Position numbers and translations under genes: made by a program. Below, one piece after another: positions 7,656 through 14,794 of a stretch of DNA of 15,733 nucleotides (positions within the stretch are counted from its first letter, which is position 1; every line of letters begins with the position of its first letter). Origin of the DNA: Hyphomicrobiales bacterium. GTDB taxonomy: Bacteria > Pseudomonadota > Alphaproteobacteria > Rhizobiales > Beijerinckiaceae. The stretch covers positions 1-15,733 of the forward strand of contig OMIJ01000079.1 in assembly GCA_900299065.1 (NCBI GenBank), read 5' to 3'. The notes below the pieces were generated by a model, which did not search any database, was not told where the DNA came from, and was given only the letters and a program-made list of their open reading frames with translations.

Positions 7656-7755
7656 AGACGCCCAGTCCCCGCACAGACACTCTTTGCTTATCTGTCATAT
7701 TGCGGCGCAACGCACTCGTCCATAGGTCTATATTGGAATAGCGGCAAGCCTGCCT

Positions 7756-8241
7756 TCAGGCCGCTGAGCTGACCTCCTCTTCGCCCGCCCCTTCTGCCTG
7801 GGTCTGGTCGCATTGAGGCAAATCGCGCCTGACCCGACTGGCCACTGCCGTTTTGAACCAGAGCGGCACCCGATGCGCCTCTCTGGCCACATTGACCAGC
7901 AAAGCCAGACAGTTCGGGCTGCGAATCTGGTCGACTTGAGAAATCAGCCATTCCGCCTGTCCCTCATTGATCACCCCCGTCGGGCGCACCTGCCAGAGGA
8001 TATAGGAGGTGACAGCCTCGATGAAGAAATCAGACCATTCATCCGGCTTTGCCGCACTGTGCAACTCAATAGCGAAAAGAGCCGCGATCTCGTCATGCGA
8101 GTAAAGACCATCCTTGAGTATGTCCCGACGCAGAAGATTAATATCTTGAGCACTCAAATTGGGCACATGGAGCAAGGCCTGAAGAGCGAGCCGACCCGCA
8201 TCAAAATATTCAAAGGCTTTGGAACCAGCGGCAACACTCAT
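7756..8241 (-). CDS. uncharacterised protein encoded between pccB and pccA
   Basis: I do not recognise a characterised family. The 161-residue product is soluble, with no signal peptide or membrane segment, and looks mainly helical. The middle is the most conserved-looking part: LYSHDEIAALFAIE (66-79), then EWSDFFIEAVTSYILWQVRPTGVINEGQAEWL, then a C-terminal block with AREAHRVPLWF and an acidic tail (EGAGEEEVSSAA). Proteins with this FF-EA-T--I-WQ--PTG--NE-QA-WL pattern occur, from memory, as hypothetical proteins in other Rhizobiales. GGGGAA six bases before the ATG supports the start. It sits in the pcc locus, 225 bases after pccB and 100 before pccA, and two dyad sites lie upstream of it. 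Context hints at a link to the carboxylase or its regulation, but there is no direct evidence. Confidence 0.75.
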   Translation of the reverse strand: MSVAAGSKAFEYFDAGRLALQALLHVPNLSAQDINLLRRDILKDGLYSHDEIAALFAIELHSAAKPDEWSDFFIEAVTSYILWQVRPTGVINEGQAEWLISQVDQIRSPNCLALLVNVAREAHRVPLWFKTAVASRVRRDLPQCDQTQAEGAGEEEVSSAA

Positions 8242-8322
8242 CGCCCATTCCCCGAAATGAAAAAGCTATCAATAATTTTGCGACAAATTCAATGAAAAGC
8301 ATGGTTAAAACGCTTACCCATC

Positions 8323-8343
8323 CGCAATGATCAGATCATTGCG
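8323..8343. promoter_or_regulatory. exact 21-bp palindrome, likely operator
   Basis: The arm CGCAATGATC (8323-8332) is repeated exactly inverted at 8334-8343 around one central A. It lies 82 bases before the start of the 161-residue gene and 124 bases after the pccB stop. A T-run follows in neither direction, so it is not a terminator. A ten-base perfect dyad in an intergenic gap is typical of a dimeric repressor site (TetR, GntR or MarR type); the regulator is not in this window. Confidence 0.6.
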
Positions 8344-8360
8344 CAGACTGGTTGGCAAAG

Positions 8361-8376
8361 TGTGAACATGCTCACA
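8361..8376. promoter_or_regulatory. CRP/FNR-family-like binding site
   Basis: TGTGAACATGCTCACA fits the classical CRP core TGTGA-N6-TCACA at every defined position and is palindromic at seven of eight pairs. It is 17 bases from the 21-bp palindrome and about 120 bases upstream of the minus-strand gene starting at 8241. The recognition pattern is established for CRP relatives; binding here is inference. Confidence 0.5.
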
Positions 8377-8394
8377 GATAGTATCTTAAGAGAT

Positions 8395-8422
8395 AAAAAT
8401 CGCTCTCATCTGAAAGAATGAG
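8395..8422 (-). terminator. weak candidate terminator after pccB
   Basis: On the minus strand CTCAT-N8-ATGAG is followed four bases later by ATTTTTA. It lies about 45 bases past the pccB stop. A five-pair stem is marginal, but it would separate pccB from the promoter region of the next gene. Confidence 0.25.
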
Positions 8423-8466
8423 TCCAGAGATTATATGTCCTGCAAACTTACAACTTTGACGCGCTG

Positions 8467-10002
8467 TCAGAGCGGAATATTATCGTGCTTCTTCCACGGG
8501 TTTTCGAGCTCCTTGTGACGTAACATCGCCAATGCCCGTGCAATGCGCCGACGCGTTGAATGCGGCATTATCACTTCATCGATATAGCCGCGTTCCGCTG
8601 CAACAAAAGGTGACAGAAATCTCTCTTCATATTCTTTGGTCCGCTCGGCAATTTTCTCAGCATCCGCCATATCCGCACGAAAGATAATTTCAACTGCGCC
8701 TTTTGCACCCATCACTGCAATTTGCGCTGAGGGCCAGGCATAATTGACATCGCCGCGCAAATGTTTTGACGCCATCACATCATAGGCCCCGCCAAAAGCC
8801 TTGCGTGTAATGATGGTCACTTTAGGCACTGTGGCTTCAGCATAAGCAAACAATAATTTTGCACCATGTTTGATCAGTCCGCCATATTCCTGCGCTGTAC
8901 CTGGTAAAAAGCCCGGCACATCAACGAAGGTCACAATAGGAAGATTGAAGGCATCACAAAAGCGAACAAACCGCGCAGCTTTACGCGAAGCATCACTATC
9001 CAAAACACCTGCCAGCACCATAGGCTGATTGGCAACAAAACCAACTGTACGCCCTTCTATGCGGCCAAAGCCTGTCACAATATTGCGTGCATGAGCTTCC
9101 TGAATTTCGAAGAAGTCCCCTTCATCCGCAACTTTATGGATCAGCTCCTTAATGTCATAGGGCTTGTTGGGGTTATCCGGCACAAGCGTATCGAGAGAAG
9201 CATCAATGCGCGCGCTATCATCAAAACTGGGCCATTCAGGCACGCTATCGCGATTGGAGGCTGGGAGAAAATCAATCAGCCGGCGCATTTGAAGCAGCGC
9301 CTCAACATCATTGTCATAAGCGCGATCTGCAATTGAGGATTTTGTCGTATGGACAGAGGCGCCGCCCAATTCCTCGGCTGTCACTGTTTCATTGGTGACA
9401 GTCTTTACAACATCCGGGCCCGTCACAAACATGTAACTCGTATCGCGCACCATAAAGATAAAATCGGTCAAAGCAGGCGCATAAACATCGCCGCCGGCAC
9501 AAGGGCCCATGATCAGCGAGATTTGCGGAATAACACCTGAGGCCAGCACATTGCGCTGAAACACTTCACCATAACCGCCCAGAGCCGCAACGCCCTCTTG
9601 AATGCGCGCACCGCCTGCATCAAACAGGCCAATAATCGGCGCACGATTTTTCAGCGCCATATCCTGAATCTTGGTGATTTTTTGCGCATGGGTCTCGCTG
9701 AGAGAACCACCATAGACTGTGAAGTCCTTGGCAAAGACATAGACTGTGCGGCCATTGACCGTCCCCCAGCCTGTCACAACACCATCGCCGGGAATTTTCT
9801 CGGCCTTATCCATACCGAAATCAACACAGCGTTGCTGCACGAACATGTCATATTCTTCAAACGTACCGTGATCGAGCAAAAGCTCAATGCGCTCACGCGC
9901 CGTCAGCTTGCCGCGCTTGTGCTGCGCATCAATCCGGGCCTGCCCTCCACCCAGACGCGCAGCTTCGCGGCGCTGCTCCAGCGTTTCCAGAACATGTTTC
10001 AT
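8467..10002 (-). CDS. pccB: propionyl-CoA carboxylase beta subunit (carboxyltransferase)
   Basis: PccB transfers the carboxyl group from biotin on PccA to propionyl-CoA. The protein has the N-terminal carboxyltransferase domain (RGKLTARERIELLLD, then GGARIQEGV with the oxyanion-hole glycines) and the C-terminal one (VDVPGFLPGTAQEYGG, then KAFGGAYDVM), and ends in the PccB-type tail PWKKHDNIPL. I place the start at the ATG at 10002, giving 511 residues and the family N-terminus MKHVLETLEQRRE. GAGGGG just upstream is a good ribosome site. The frame stays open to an ATG at 10068, but the extra 22 residues are polar and unlike the family. It follows the ATP12 gene by 114 bases on the same strand and probably ends its transcript before the operator pair at 8323-8376. 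Confidence 0.94.
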   Translation of the reverse strand: MKHVLETLEQRREAARLGGGQARIDAQHKRGKLTARERIELLLDHGTFEEYDMFVQQRCVDFGMDKAEKIPGDGVVTGWGTVNGRTVYVFAKDFTVYGGSLSETHAQKITKIQDMALKNRAPIIGLFDAGGARIQEGVAALGGYGEVFQRNVLASGVIPQISLIMGPCAGGDVYAPALTDFIFMVRDTSYMFVTGPDVVKTVTNETVTAEELGGASVHTTKSSIADRAYDNDVEALLQMRRLIDFLPASNRDSVPEWPSFDDSARIDASLDTLVPDNPNKPYDIKELIHKVADEGDFFEIQEAHARNIVTGFGRIEGRTVGFVANQPMVLAGVLDSDASRKAARFVRFCDAFNLPIVTFVDVPGFLPGTAQEYGGLIKHGAKLLFAYAEATVPKVTIITRKAFGGAYDVMASKHLRGDVNYAWPSAQIAVMGAKGAVEIIFRADMADAEKIAERTKEYEERFLSPFVAAERGYIDEVIMPHSTRRRIARALAMLRHKELENPWKKHDNIPL

Positions 10003-10116
10003 GGGCCCCTCGTCTCTTTTGCTGCGGGTCTGATCGGTTGACCAATCCTGCCTAGCATGTCGGCTCACTTTCGGGAATGCGACGGATGGCCAAGGGGCAT
10101 TTGACCCAAGACCATT

Positions 10117-10923
10117 TCAAACCGGGCATTGGCTCAATATCAGTGCGGCAGCCTCAAGCTCGATCTGGCGACCCTTCTGGCGCTGAACAGCCTGCATATC
10201 AAGGCCCCAGGCGCGCATTTGGAAATCCTCATCCACCTGGGCAGCCTGCCAAACGCAATGCGCATCGATGTGCCCCGCGCCAAGAGCTAGCGCCAAGAGT
10301 GCCGAGCCTGTCAAAGTCGTCACAACATGCAGGGCTGCAAGGCGCAGAAAAGCACCTTCGGACTGACCAACTACCCCATCCAAAGCCAAGCCAAAGGCAG
10401 CCAATGCTGCTGGCGCCTGCGCCACATGCATCACCCCCTCGGCCAGGGCGAAGTTGATGGAATGTACCTTTTGTGCCCATTCAAGCACAGGATCCCAGGC
10501 TTTGGCCTGATCCTCGACCAATTGCCGGGGATCTCCAGCCCTGTAAACGAGCAAATCCGTTCCAGCATATTTTATGATCTCATTGCGCACGGGGCCTGGC
10601 TCGCGCGCAACACCATCCAGCGCTGAATTGAGAATGCGAGTGATAGGCATGGTCGCAGGATCCAGAGTCTCATGCTGAGCATTCCATTCAGCTGCCAAAT
10701 GAGTCATCAATCCTGCCGTGGGCACGGCCAGACGATTGCGAGCTGGTGTCAAAGCCGGTCGACCATCAAGAACAAGCGCAAAGCCCTGCGGGGATGCTTG
10801 GCCACTTGCTTCTTTATAAAATCGCTTGGGCAATGTCTTGCGCTGATCGCGCTTGGCCATTTCAACCGGATCAATCCCCTCGCCGGGGCCCGGCATTAAA
10901 TCGCGGCTCAGATCTTCACGCAT
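10117..10923 (-). CDS. ATP12-family F1-ATPase assembly chaperone
   Basis: The 268-residue protein matches the ATP12 family: LPKRFYKEA near residue 31, VLDGRPALTPARN, MPITRILNSALD, the DLLVYRA block and WDPVLEWA. In mitochondria Atp12 binds the F1 alpha subunit and prevents its aggregation before hexamer assembly; alphaproteobacterial homologues are assumed to do the same in the cytoplasm. There is no signal peptide or membrane segment. The start MREDL is typical of alphaproteobacterial members. It begins four bases after the stop of the HAD phosphatase gene, with AGGG in that gene's end as ribosome site, so the two are probably translationally coupled. Confidence 0.9.
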   Translation of the reverse strand: MREDLSRDLMPGPGEGIDPVEMAKRDQRKTLPKRFYKEASGQASPQGFALVLDGRPALTPARNRLAVPTAGLMTHLAAEWNAQHETLDPATMPITRILNSALDGVAREPGPVRNEIIKYAGTDLLVYRAGDPRQLVEDQAKAWDPVLEWAQKVHSINFALAEGVMHVAQAPAALAAFGLALDGVVGQSEGAFLRLAALHVVTTLTGSALLALALGAGHIDAHCVWQAAQVDEDFQMRAWGLDMQAVQRQKGRQIELEAAALILSQCPV

Positions 10924-10927
10924 GGGG

Positions 10928-11575
10928 TCACCCTAAATGGCGCAAGAGGTCAGCAAAGCTATCGACGACCATCTGCGCCCCGGCTTCGCGTAAATGCGTA
11001 TGGGGATGATAGCCCCATGTCACACCTATGGCATGCACACCAGCCGAACGCGCCATATCCATGTCAAAGGTCGTATCGCCGATCATCCATGTTGCTGAAG
11101 GATCAGCGCCCGTCTCCGCCAAAGCCTTCAGGATCATATCAGGTGCAGGCTTGGAGGGATTGTGATCGGATGTTTGCACGGTGGCAAACAAATCATGCCA
11201 GCCACATTGATCAAACATGTGATTGACACCGCGCACGGATTTACCAGTGGCTATGCCCAACATGGTTTGCGGCTGACGCGCGAGAAACTCGATCGCCTCT
11301 TTGGCGCCATCATAAAGCTTGTCTTCATAGCCCGGCTCATGGCGCATCATTTGCCAGGCCTGACGATAGGCCTGCGATAAGGCAGGTGCGCGGGAGGAAT
11401 CTCCATCCAATAATTGCGTAAAGGCTTCATCCAGCGACAGGCCGACAATCGACAAAGCACGCTCCCTTGTCGCAGGCTCCATGCCAAGCGACAAAAAGGC
11501 GCGCTTTTGCGCCTCAACGATAAAATTCTGGCTATCCACCAATGTGCCATCGACATCAAAAATGATCAGGCGCAT
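10928..11575 (-). CDS. HAD-superfamily (subfamily IA) phosphatase, phosphoglycolate phosphatase-like
   Basis: All four haloacid dehalogenase motifs are visible: motif I FDVDGTLVDS (nucleophile Asp7 and acid/base Asp9), motif II ATGKS, motif III lysine in SKPAPD, and motif IV GDTTFDMDMA. The cap lies between motifs I and II, as in subfamily IA (Gph, PpaX, PGMB). The substrate cannot be fixed from sequence; 2-phosphoglycolate or another small phosphate ester is likely. I choose the ATG at 11575 (215 residues), because motif I then starts at residue 6 as in relatives. An upstream in-frame ATG at 11674 would add 33 residues and overlap rluC by more than 60 bases. The gene is 37 bases after rluC and four before ATP12. 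Confidence 0.88.
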   Translation of the reverse strand: MRLIIFDVDGTLVDSQNFIVEAQKRAFLSLGMEPATRERALSIVGLSLDEAFTQLLDGDSSRAPALSQAYRQAWQMMRHEPGYEDKLYDGAKEAIEFLARQPQTMLGIATGKSVRGVNHMFDQCGWHDLFATVQTSDHNPSKPAPDMILKALAETGADPSATWMIGDTTFDMDMARSAGVHAIGVTWGYHPHTHLREAGAQMVVDSFADLLRHLG

Positions 11576-11612
11576 GGGCCTATCTTTCTGCACAAAGCTG
11601 ACAGGAACAAAC

Positions 11613-12875
11613 TCATTCTTCCGGCGCCTGATCAATAGGATCATATTGTTTGGCATCAAAGCCAAACAGGTCAAAGGTCGTTTGCATATGTGGTGGCAGC
11701 GGCGCCGTCACATCAATCACGCCGCCCTTGGGATGGGGCAGCATAAGTCTGCGGGCGAGCAAATGTAACTTGCGCTCGACCTGTTGCGGCACAGCACGCA
11801 ATGGATCGGTGCGGCGAGGATTCTTCTCATCGCCCAAACCATATTTGGGATCACCGATAATAGGATGACCAATCGCCTCCGCATGAGCGCGCAATTGATG
11901 CGTACGCCCGGTGATCGGTTTCATCGACAACCAGGCAAGACGCGGCGCAACCTTATCGACTGTGGTGTAATAAGTGACCGAATGCTGCGCATCCTCTTCG
12001 CCATGCTTGGCGACACGCATACGCTCAGGATCTTTTCGCTCACCGGGCTTTTTGGCAGAACGCTCATCACCCATGCCTGCGCCCTTAGCAAGGAAGAGCG
12101 AAATACGCCCCTGCATAGGCTTGGGCACACCCTCGACAATCGCCCAGTAAATCTTGCGCGCCTGGCGCGAGCGAAAGATCTCGCCAAGATCTGCAGCAAT
12201 CCGCCGCGATTTAGCGATCAGCAAAACGCCTGATGTGTCACGATCAAGCCGATGCACCAGCAAGGGACGATCGCCGTTCTCATCGGCCAATGACATAAGC
12301 ATGCCATCAATATGATGCTTTGTGCCTGAGCCACCCTGCACAGCAAGCCCAAAGGGCTTATTGAGCACCATGACATGCTTATCCTCGAACAAGACCATTT
12401 CACGAATGGCTTTGACATCCGCCTCATTGGCAAGCGGGCGCTTTATGGCCGGGCTGGCAATGGCTTCAACCTTGAGCGGGGGAATACGCAGCTGATTGCC
12501 AGCAATGAGCCGTGACGATGTCTCGACCCTTTTGCCATCCACCCGCACCTCGCCCTTGCGCACAATCTTGTTGAGATGCGCCAAAGACAAATCAGGCAGA
12601 CGCCGCTTGAACCAACGATCGAGTCGCATACCATCTTCATCTTCAGTCACGAGCAAGGACTGCACTTTGGATAGATCAAGCTTCTTTGCCTGCGGATCGG
12701 GCTTGCTCCTGACCGGCCCGGCATGTGACTTGTCTGCATGCGACTTATCGGCGCGAGGTTTGTCCGTCTTGTCAGAGCGCGTCATGCGCTGAGCCGAAAA
12801 CGTCTTGGGGCTGGATCTTTTGCCTGAAGCGTTTTTGCCTGAAGCGTTTTTGCCGGGTCTCACAGGCTTTCTCAT
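11613..12875 (-). CDS. rluC: 23S rRNA pseudouridine synthase, RluC/RluD family
   Basis: The protein has an S4 RNA-binding domain (GMRLDRWFKRRLPDL to VRVDGKRV, about residues 82-117) and an RluA-type catalytic domain. The catalytic domain has LNKPFGLAVQGG, then HRLDRDTSGVLL with the catalytic Asp211, and later GRTHQLRAH. This is the RluC/RluD layout; RluC modifies 23S rRNA positions 955, 2504 and 2580 in E. coli, and the exact targets here are inferred. I take the ATG at 12875 (420 residues), with GAGAGG nine bases upstream and a 13-base gap after crcB; an ATG at 12914 would overlap crcB. The first 65 residues are a Lys/Arg/Ser-rich disordered tail with two short tandem repeats, longer than in enterobacterial RluC. 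The choice of RluC over RluD is tentative. Confidence 0.88.
   Translation of the reverse strand: MRKPVRPGKNASGKNASGKRSSPKTFSAQRMTRSDKTDKPRADKSHADKSHAGPVRSKPDPQAKKLDLSKVQSLLVTEDEDGMRLDRWFKRRLPDLSLAHLNKIVRKGEVRVDGKRVETSSRLIAGNQLRIPPLKVEAIASPAIKRPLANEADVKAIREMVLFEDKHVMVLNKPFGLAVQGGSGTKHHIDGMLMSLADENGDRPLLVHRLDRDTSGVLLIAKSRRIAADLGEIFRSRQARKIYWAIVEGVPKPMQGRISLFLAKGAGMGDERSAKKPGERKDPERMRVAKHGEEDAQHSVTYYTTVDKVAPRLAWLSMKPITGRTHQLRAHAEAIGHPIIGDPKYGLGDEKNPRRTDPLRAVPQQVERKLHLLARRLMLPHPKGGVIDVTAPLPPHMQTTFDLFGFDAKQYDPIDQAPEE
12721..12765 (-). repeat. three imperfect 15-bp tandem repeats within rluC
   Basis: Three 15-base units, the first two differing at a few positions and the third more diverged, encode DKPRA, DKSHA, DKSHA in the basic N-terminal tail. 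The frame is kept because the unit is a multiple of three. Confidence 0.7.
12821..12850 (-). repeat. perfect 15-bp tandem duplication within rluC
   Basis: The unit TGCCTGAAGCGTTTT is present twice exactly, followed by the first four bases of a third copy. It encodes GKNASGKNASGK near the protein start. A single slippage event would add or remove five residues without a frameshift. Confidence 0.85.
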
Positions 12876-12888
12876 TGCAAAGATCCTC

Positions 12889-13272
12889 TCATGCCAGAGC
12901 CCGCATGATTGCAAGACCAGCTATGAGCCCTGCAATACCCAGAATGACCGAGCCCAGCACATAAACGATCGACAAGATCATATCGCCCCGCTCCCACAAC
13001 AAAACTGCATCGAGCGAGAATGTCGAAAATGTCGTAAAGCCACCCAATATGCCTGTCGCCATAAACAGCCGCATCGACTGCGACCAAACTTCGCTGGCTT
13101 TGAAAGCAAAATAGCCTGCCAGCAGCCCCATCAGAAACGAGCCCAGGCTATTGATCAGCAAAATACCATAGGGAAATTCTGGTCCGCACCAGCGCGTACA
13201 GGCCCCATTAAGCCCATGCCGCAGAACGCCGCCCAATCCTGCCCCTAAGAAAACGATCAAAGTCTCTATCAT
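12889..13272 (-). CDS. crcB: fluoride channel CrcB (Fluc)
   Basis: The 127-residue protein has four hydrophobic segments (about 3-22, 34-56, 67-91, 98-124) and the Fluc signatures GGVLRHGLN (14-22), INSLGSF with Asn41, and GGFTTFSTF (77-85) whose Phe and Thr line the fluoride path. Fluc proteins act as antiparallel dimers in the inner membrane and let fluoride leave the cell. A single gene, as here, implies a dual-topology homodimer. No fluoride riboswitch precedes it: the 37 bases after the rarA stop are too short and lack the motif. It is therefore probably expressed constitutively from the rarA transcript. Confidence 0.94.
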   Translation of the reverse strand: MIETLIVFLGAGLGGVLRHGLNGACTRWCGPEFPYGILLINSLGSFLMGLLAGYFAFKASEVWSQSMRLFMATGILGGFTTFSTFSLDAVLLWERGDMILSIVYVLGSVILGIAGLIAGLAIMRALA

Positions 13273-13309
13273 GCCATTGCTTTAACAAAGAGCGCCCGCA
13301 AGGTCACGC

Positions 13310-14635
13310 CTATTGACCGCGCTCTTTGCGCAATTTGGCCCAATAATCGAGCCGTTTTCTGATCTCGCGCTCAAAACCGCGCTCAACCGGCTCATAAAAC
13401 ACCTGCCGACCAATCGCCTCAGGCCAATAATTCTGCCCCGAAAACGCATCAGGCTGGTCATGGTCATAAAGATAACCCTGACCATAGCCTTCTTCCTTCA
13501 TCAGCCTGGTCGGAGCATTGAGAATGGTTCTGGGCGGCATGAGTGAGCCGCGCTTTTTGGCAAGCTCCTGCGCATTTTTCCAGGCCTTGTAGAGCGCATT
13601 GGATTTAGGTGCGCTGGCGACATAGACAACCGCCTGTACCAAAGCCAATTCCCCTTCGGGAGAGCCAAGAAAATCATAAGCTTCCTTGGCGGCATTGGCG
13701 ATAACGAGCGCTTGAGGATCAGCAAGGCCAATATCCTCCACCGCCATGCGCACGACACGCCTTGCAATGAACAGCGGATTCTCGCCCGCATCAAGCATGC
13801 GAGCAAGATAATAAAGCGCTGCATCAGGATCAGATCCACGCACGCTTTTATGTAAAGCGCTGATGAGGTTGTAATGTCCCTCCTGCGCTTTGTCATAAAT
13901 GGGGGCGCGTCTTTGCACGACTTTGGCCAATTGCGCAACATCGAGATGTTGATCGGAAGGCACGGCCTTCCACACATCCTCAGCCAGAGTGAGCGCCGCA
14001 CGTCCATCGCCATCGGCCATGATGATCAAAGCCTCACGCGCATCTTCATCCAGCGGCAGCTTACGCTCTTCTAATTCCTCAGCACGCAGCAACAAATGCG
14101 AGATGGCTTGCGGATCAAGCGATCGAAAAGTCATAACACGCGCGCGCGAGAGCAAAGCGGCATTCAGTTCAAAAGATGGATTTTCCGTCGTTGCCCCGAT
14201 CAGAGTGATTGTGCCATCTTCCATCACAGGCAGAAAAGAATCTTGCTGGGCGCGATTAAAGCGGTGAATCTCGTCAACGAATAAGAGAGTCCCCTGCCCT
14301 GCACGTCGTTTGGTCCGCGCCTCTTCAAATACTTTTTTGAGATCGGCAACGCCACTAAAAATTGCAGAGATTTGCACAAAGGCCAATTGTGTCGCATCTG
14401 CCAAAAGTCTTGCGACAGATGTCTTACCCGTGCCCGGCGGGCCCCAGAAGATCAATGAACTCAATGAGCCTGTGTCAATCATGCGCCGCAAAGTCCCATC
14501 AGCACCGAGCAAATGTTCTTGCCCGGCGACATCCGACAAAGACTGCGGCCGAATGCGATCAGCCAACGGCCAAGGCGGCTTAACAATCGGGCTGGTTGAA
14601 ACGCTCTTATCCGACATAGGTCGCAGGCTCTTCAT
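13310..14635 (-). CDS. rarA: replication-associated recombination protein A (AAA+ ATPase)
   Basis: RarA (MgsA, Mgs1/WRNIP1 family) is a clamp-loader-like ATPase acting at stalled replication forks. Visible are PLADRIRPQSLSDVAGQEHLLG (about 23-44), Walker A GPPGTGKT (65-72), Walker B LLFVDE (117-122), sensor GATTENPSF (147-155) and LLSRARV with the probable arginine finger. After the AAA+ core come the lid and the MgsA C-terminal tetramerisation domain (PRTILNAP, EGYGQGYLYDHD, FYEPVERGFE). At 441 residues it is of normal length. The start is either the ATG at 14635 or, more like relatives, MSDK at 14617; neither has a strong ribosome site. It heads the co-directional run rarA-crcB-rluC-HAD-ATP12 and is divergent from parA. 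No alphaproteobacterial SOS box (GTTC-N7-GTTC) was seen upstream. Confidence 0.95.
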   Translation of the reverse strand: MKSLRPMSDKSVSTSPIVKPPWPLADRIRPQSLSDVAGQEHLLGADGTLRRMIDTGSLSSLIFWGPPGTGKTSVARLLADATQLAFVQISAIFSGVADLKKVFEEARTKRRAGQGTLLFVDEIHRFNRAQQDSFLPVMEDGTITLIGATTENPSFELNAALLSRARVMTFRSLDPQAISHLLLRAEELEERKLPLDEDAREALIIMADGDGRAALTLAEDVWKAVPSDQHLDVAQLAKVVQRRAPIYDKAQEGHYNLISALHKSVRGSDPDAALYYLARMLDAGENPLFIARRVVRMAVEDIGLADPQALVIANAAKEAYDFLGSPEGELALVQAVVYVASAPKSNALYKAWKNAQELAKKRGSLMPPRTILNAPTRLMKEEGYGQGYLYDHDQPDAFSGQNYWPEAIGRQVFYEPVERGFEREIRKRLDYWAKLRKERGQ

Positions 14636-14663
14636 AACTGAAGTGAAAATCTACAATGCTCGC

Positions 14664-14684
14664 GCAAGTCCGATGATGCAAGTC
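14664..14684. repeat. two direct 7-bp repeats in the rarA-parA gap
   Basis: GCAAGTC occurs at 14664-14670 and 14678-14684, a 14-base period, close to the divergent rarA start. A dyad CGCAA-AAG-TTGCG follows at 14696-14708. Such short repeats may be protein sites or chance. Confidence 0.35.
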
Positions 14685-14703
14685 TGAACACGTGCCGCAA
14701 AAG

Positions 14704-14732
14704 TTGCGACTCACAGCAAAACTCCATACCAT
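14704..14732 (+). promoter_or_regulatory. candidate promoter for parA
   Basis: TTGCGA (14704-14709) and TACCAT (14727-14732) are 17 bases apart, each matching the sigma-70 consensus at four of six positions. Transcription would begin near 14739, at the left arm of the following hairpin. Confidence 0.25.
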
Positions 14733-14733
14733 C

Positions 14734-14777
14734 GGATTGCCGCCTGAGTTTGTAGATCGGCAATTCTTTTATTTTTA
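14734..14777 (+). terminator. terminator-like hairpin in the parA leader
   Basis: GGATTGCCG (14734-14742) pairs with CGGCAATTC (14758-14766), one pair being G-U, across a 15-base loop. TTTTATTTTTA follows at once (14767-14777). This is the shape of a rho-independent terminator on the plus strand, yet it ends only 17 bases before the parA ATG and no gene precedes it on that strand. It may be an attenuator, the end of a small RNA, or an operator dyad. Confidence 0.4.
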
Positions 14778-14794
14778 ATGGGAAGAACTTTCAC

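Noticed and set aside
7740..7765. Hairpin overlapping the stop codon of the 161-residue gene, considered as a terminator
   Set aside because: The stem is bulged and no U-run follows on the minus strand; pccA is probably reached by read-through or its own promoter.
10003..10068. Longer pccB start at 10068 adding 22 residues
   Set aside because: The extension is unlike the family N-terminus, while the ATG at 10002 has a good GAGGGG ribosome site and the expected MKHVLE start.
11576..11674. Longer HAD phosphatase start at 11674
   Set aside because: It would overlap the end of rluC by more than 60 bases and push the nucleophile motif to residue 38, whereas relatives begin just before it.
13273..13309. 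Fluoride riboswitch before crcB
   Set aside because: The gap is only 37 bases and contains no GGNGAUG-type motif or the pseudoknot partners.
14636..14794. Possible SOS (LexA) box upstream of rarA
   Set aside because: The single GAAC at about 14685 has no partner seven bases away, so the alphaproteobacterial GTTC-N7-GTTC pattern is absent.
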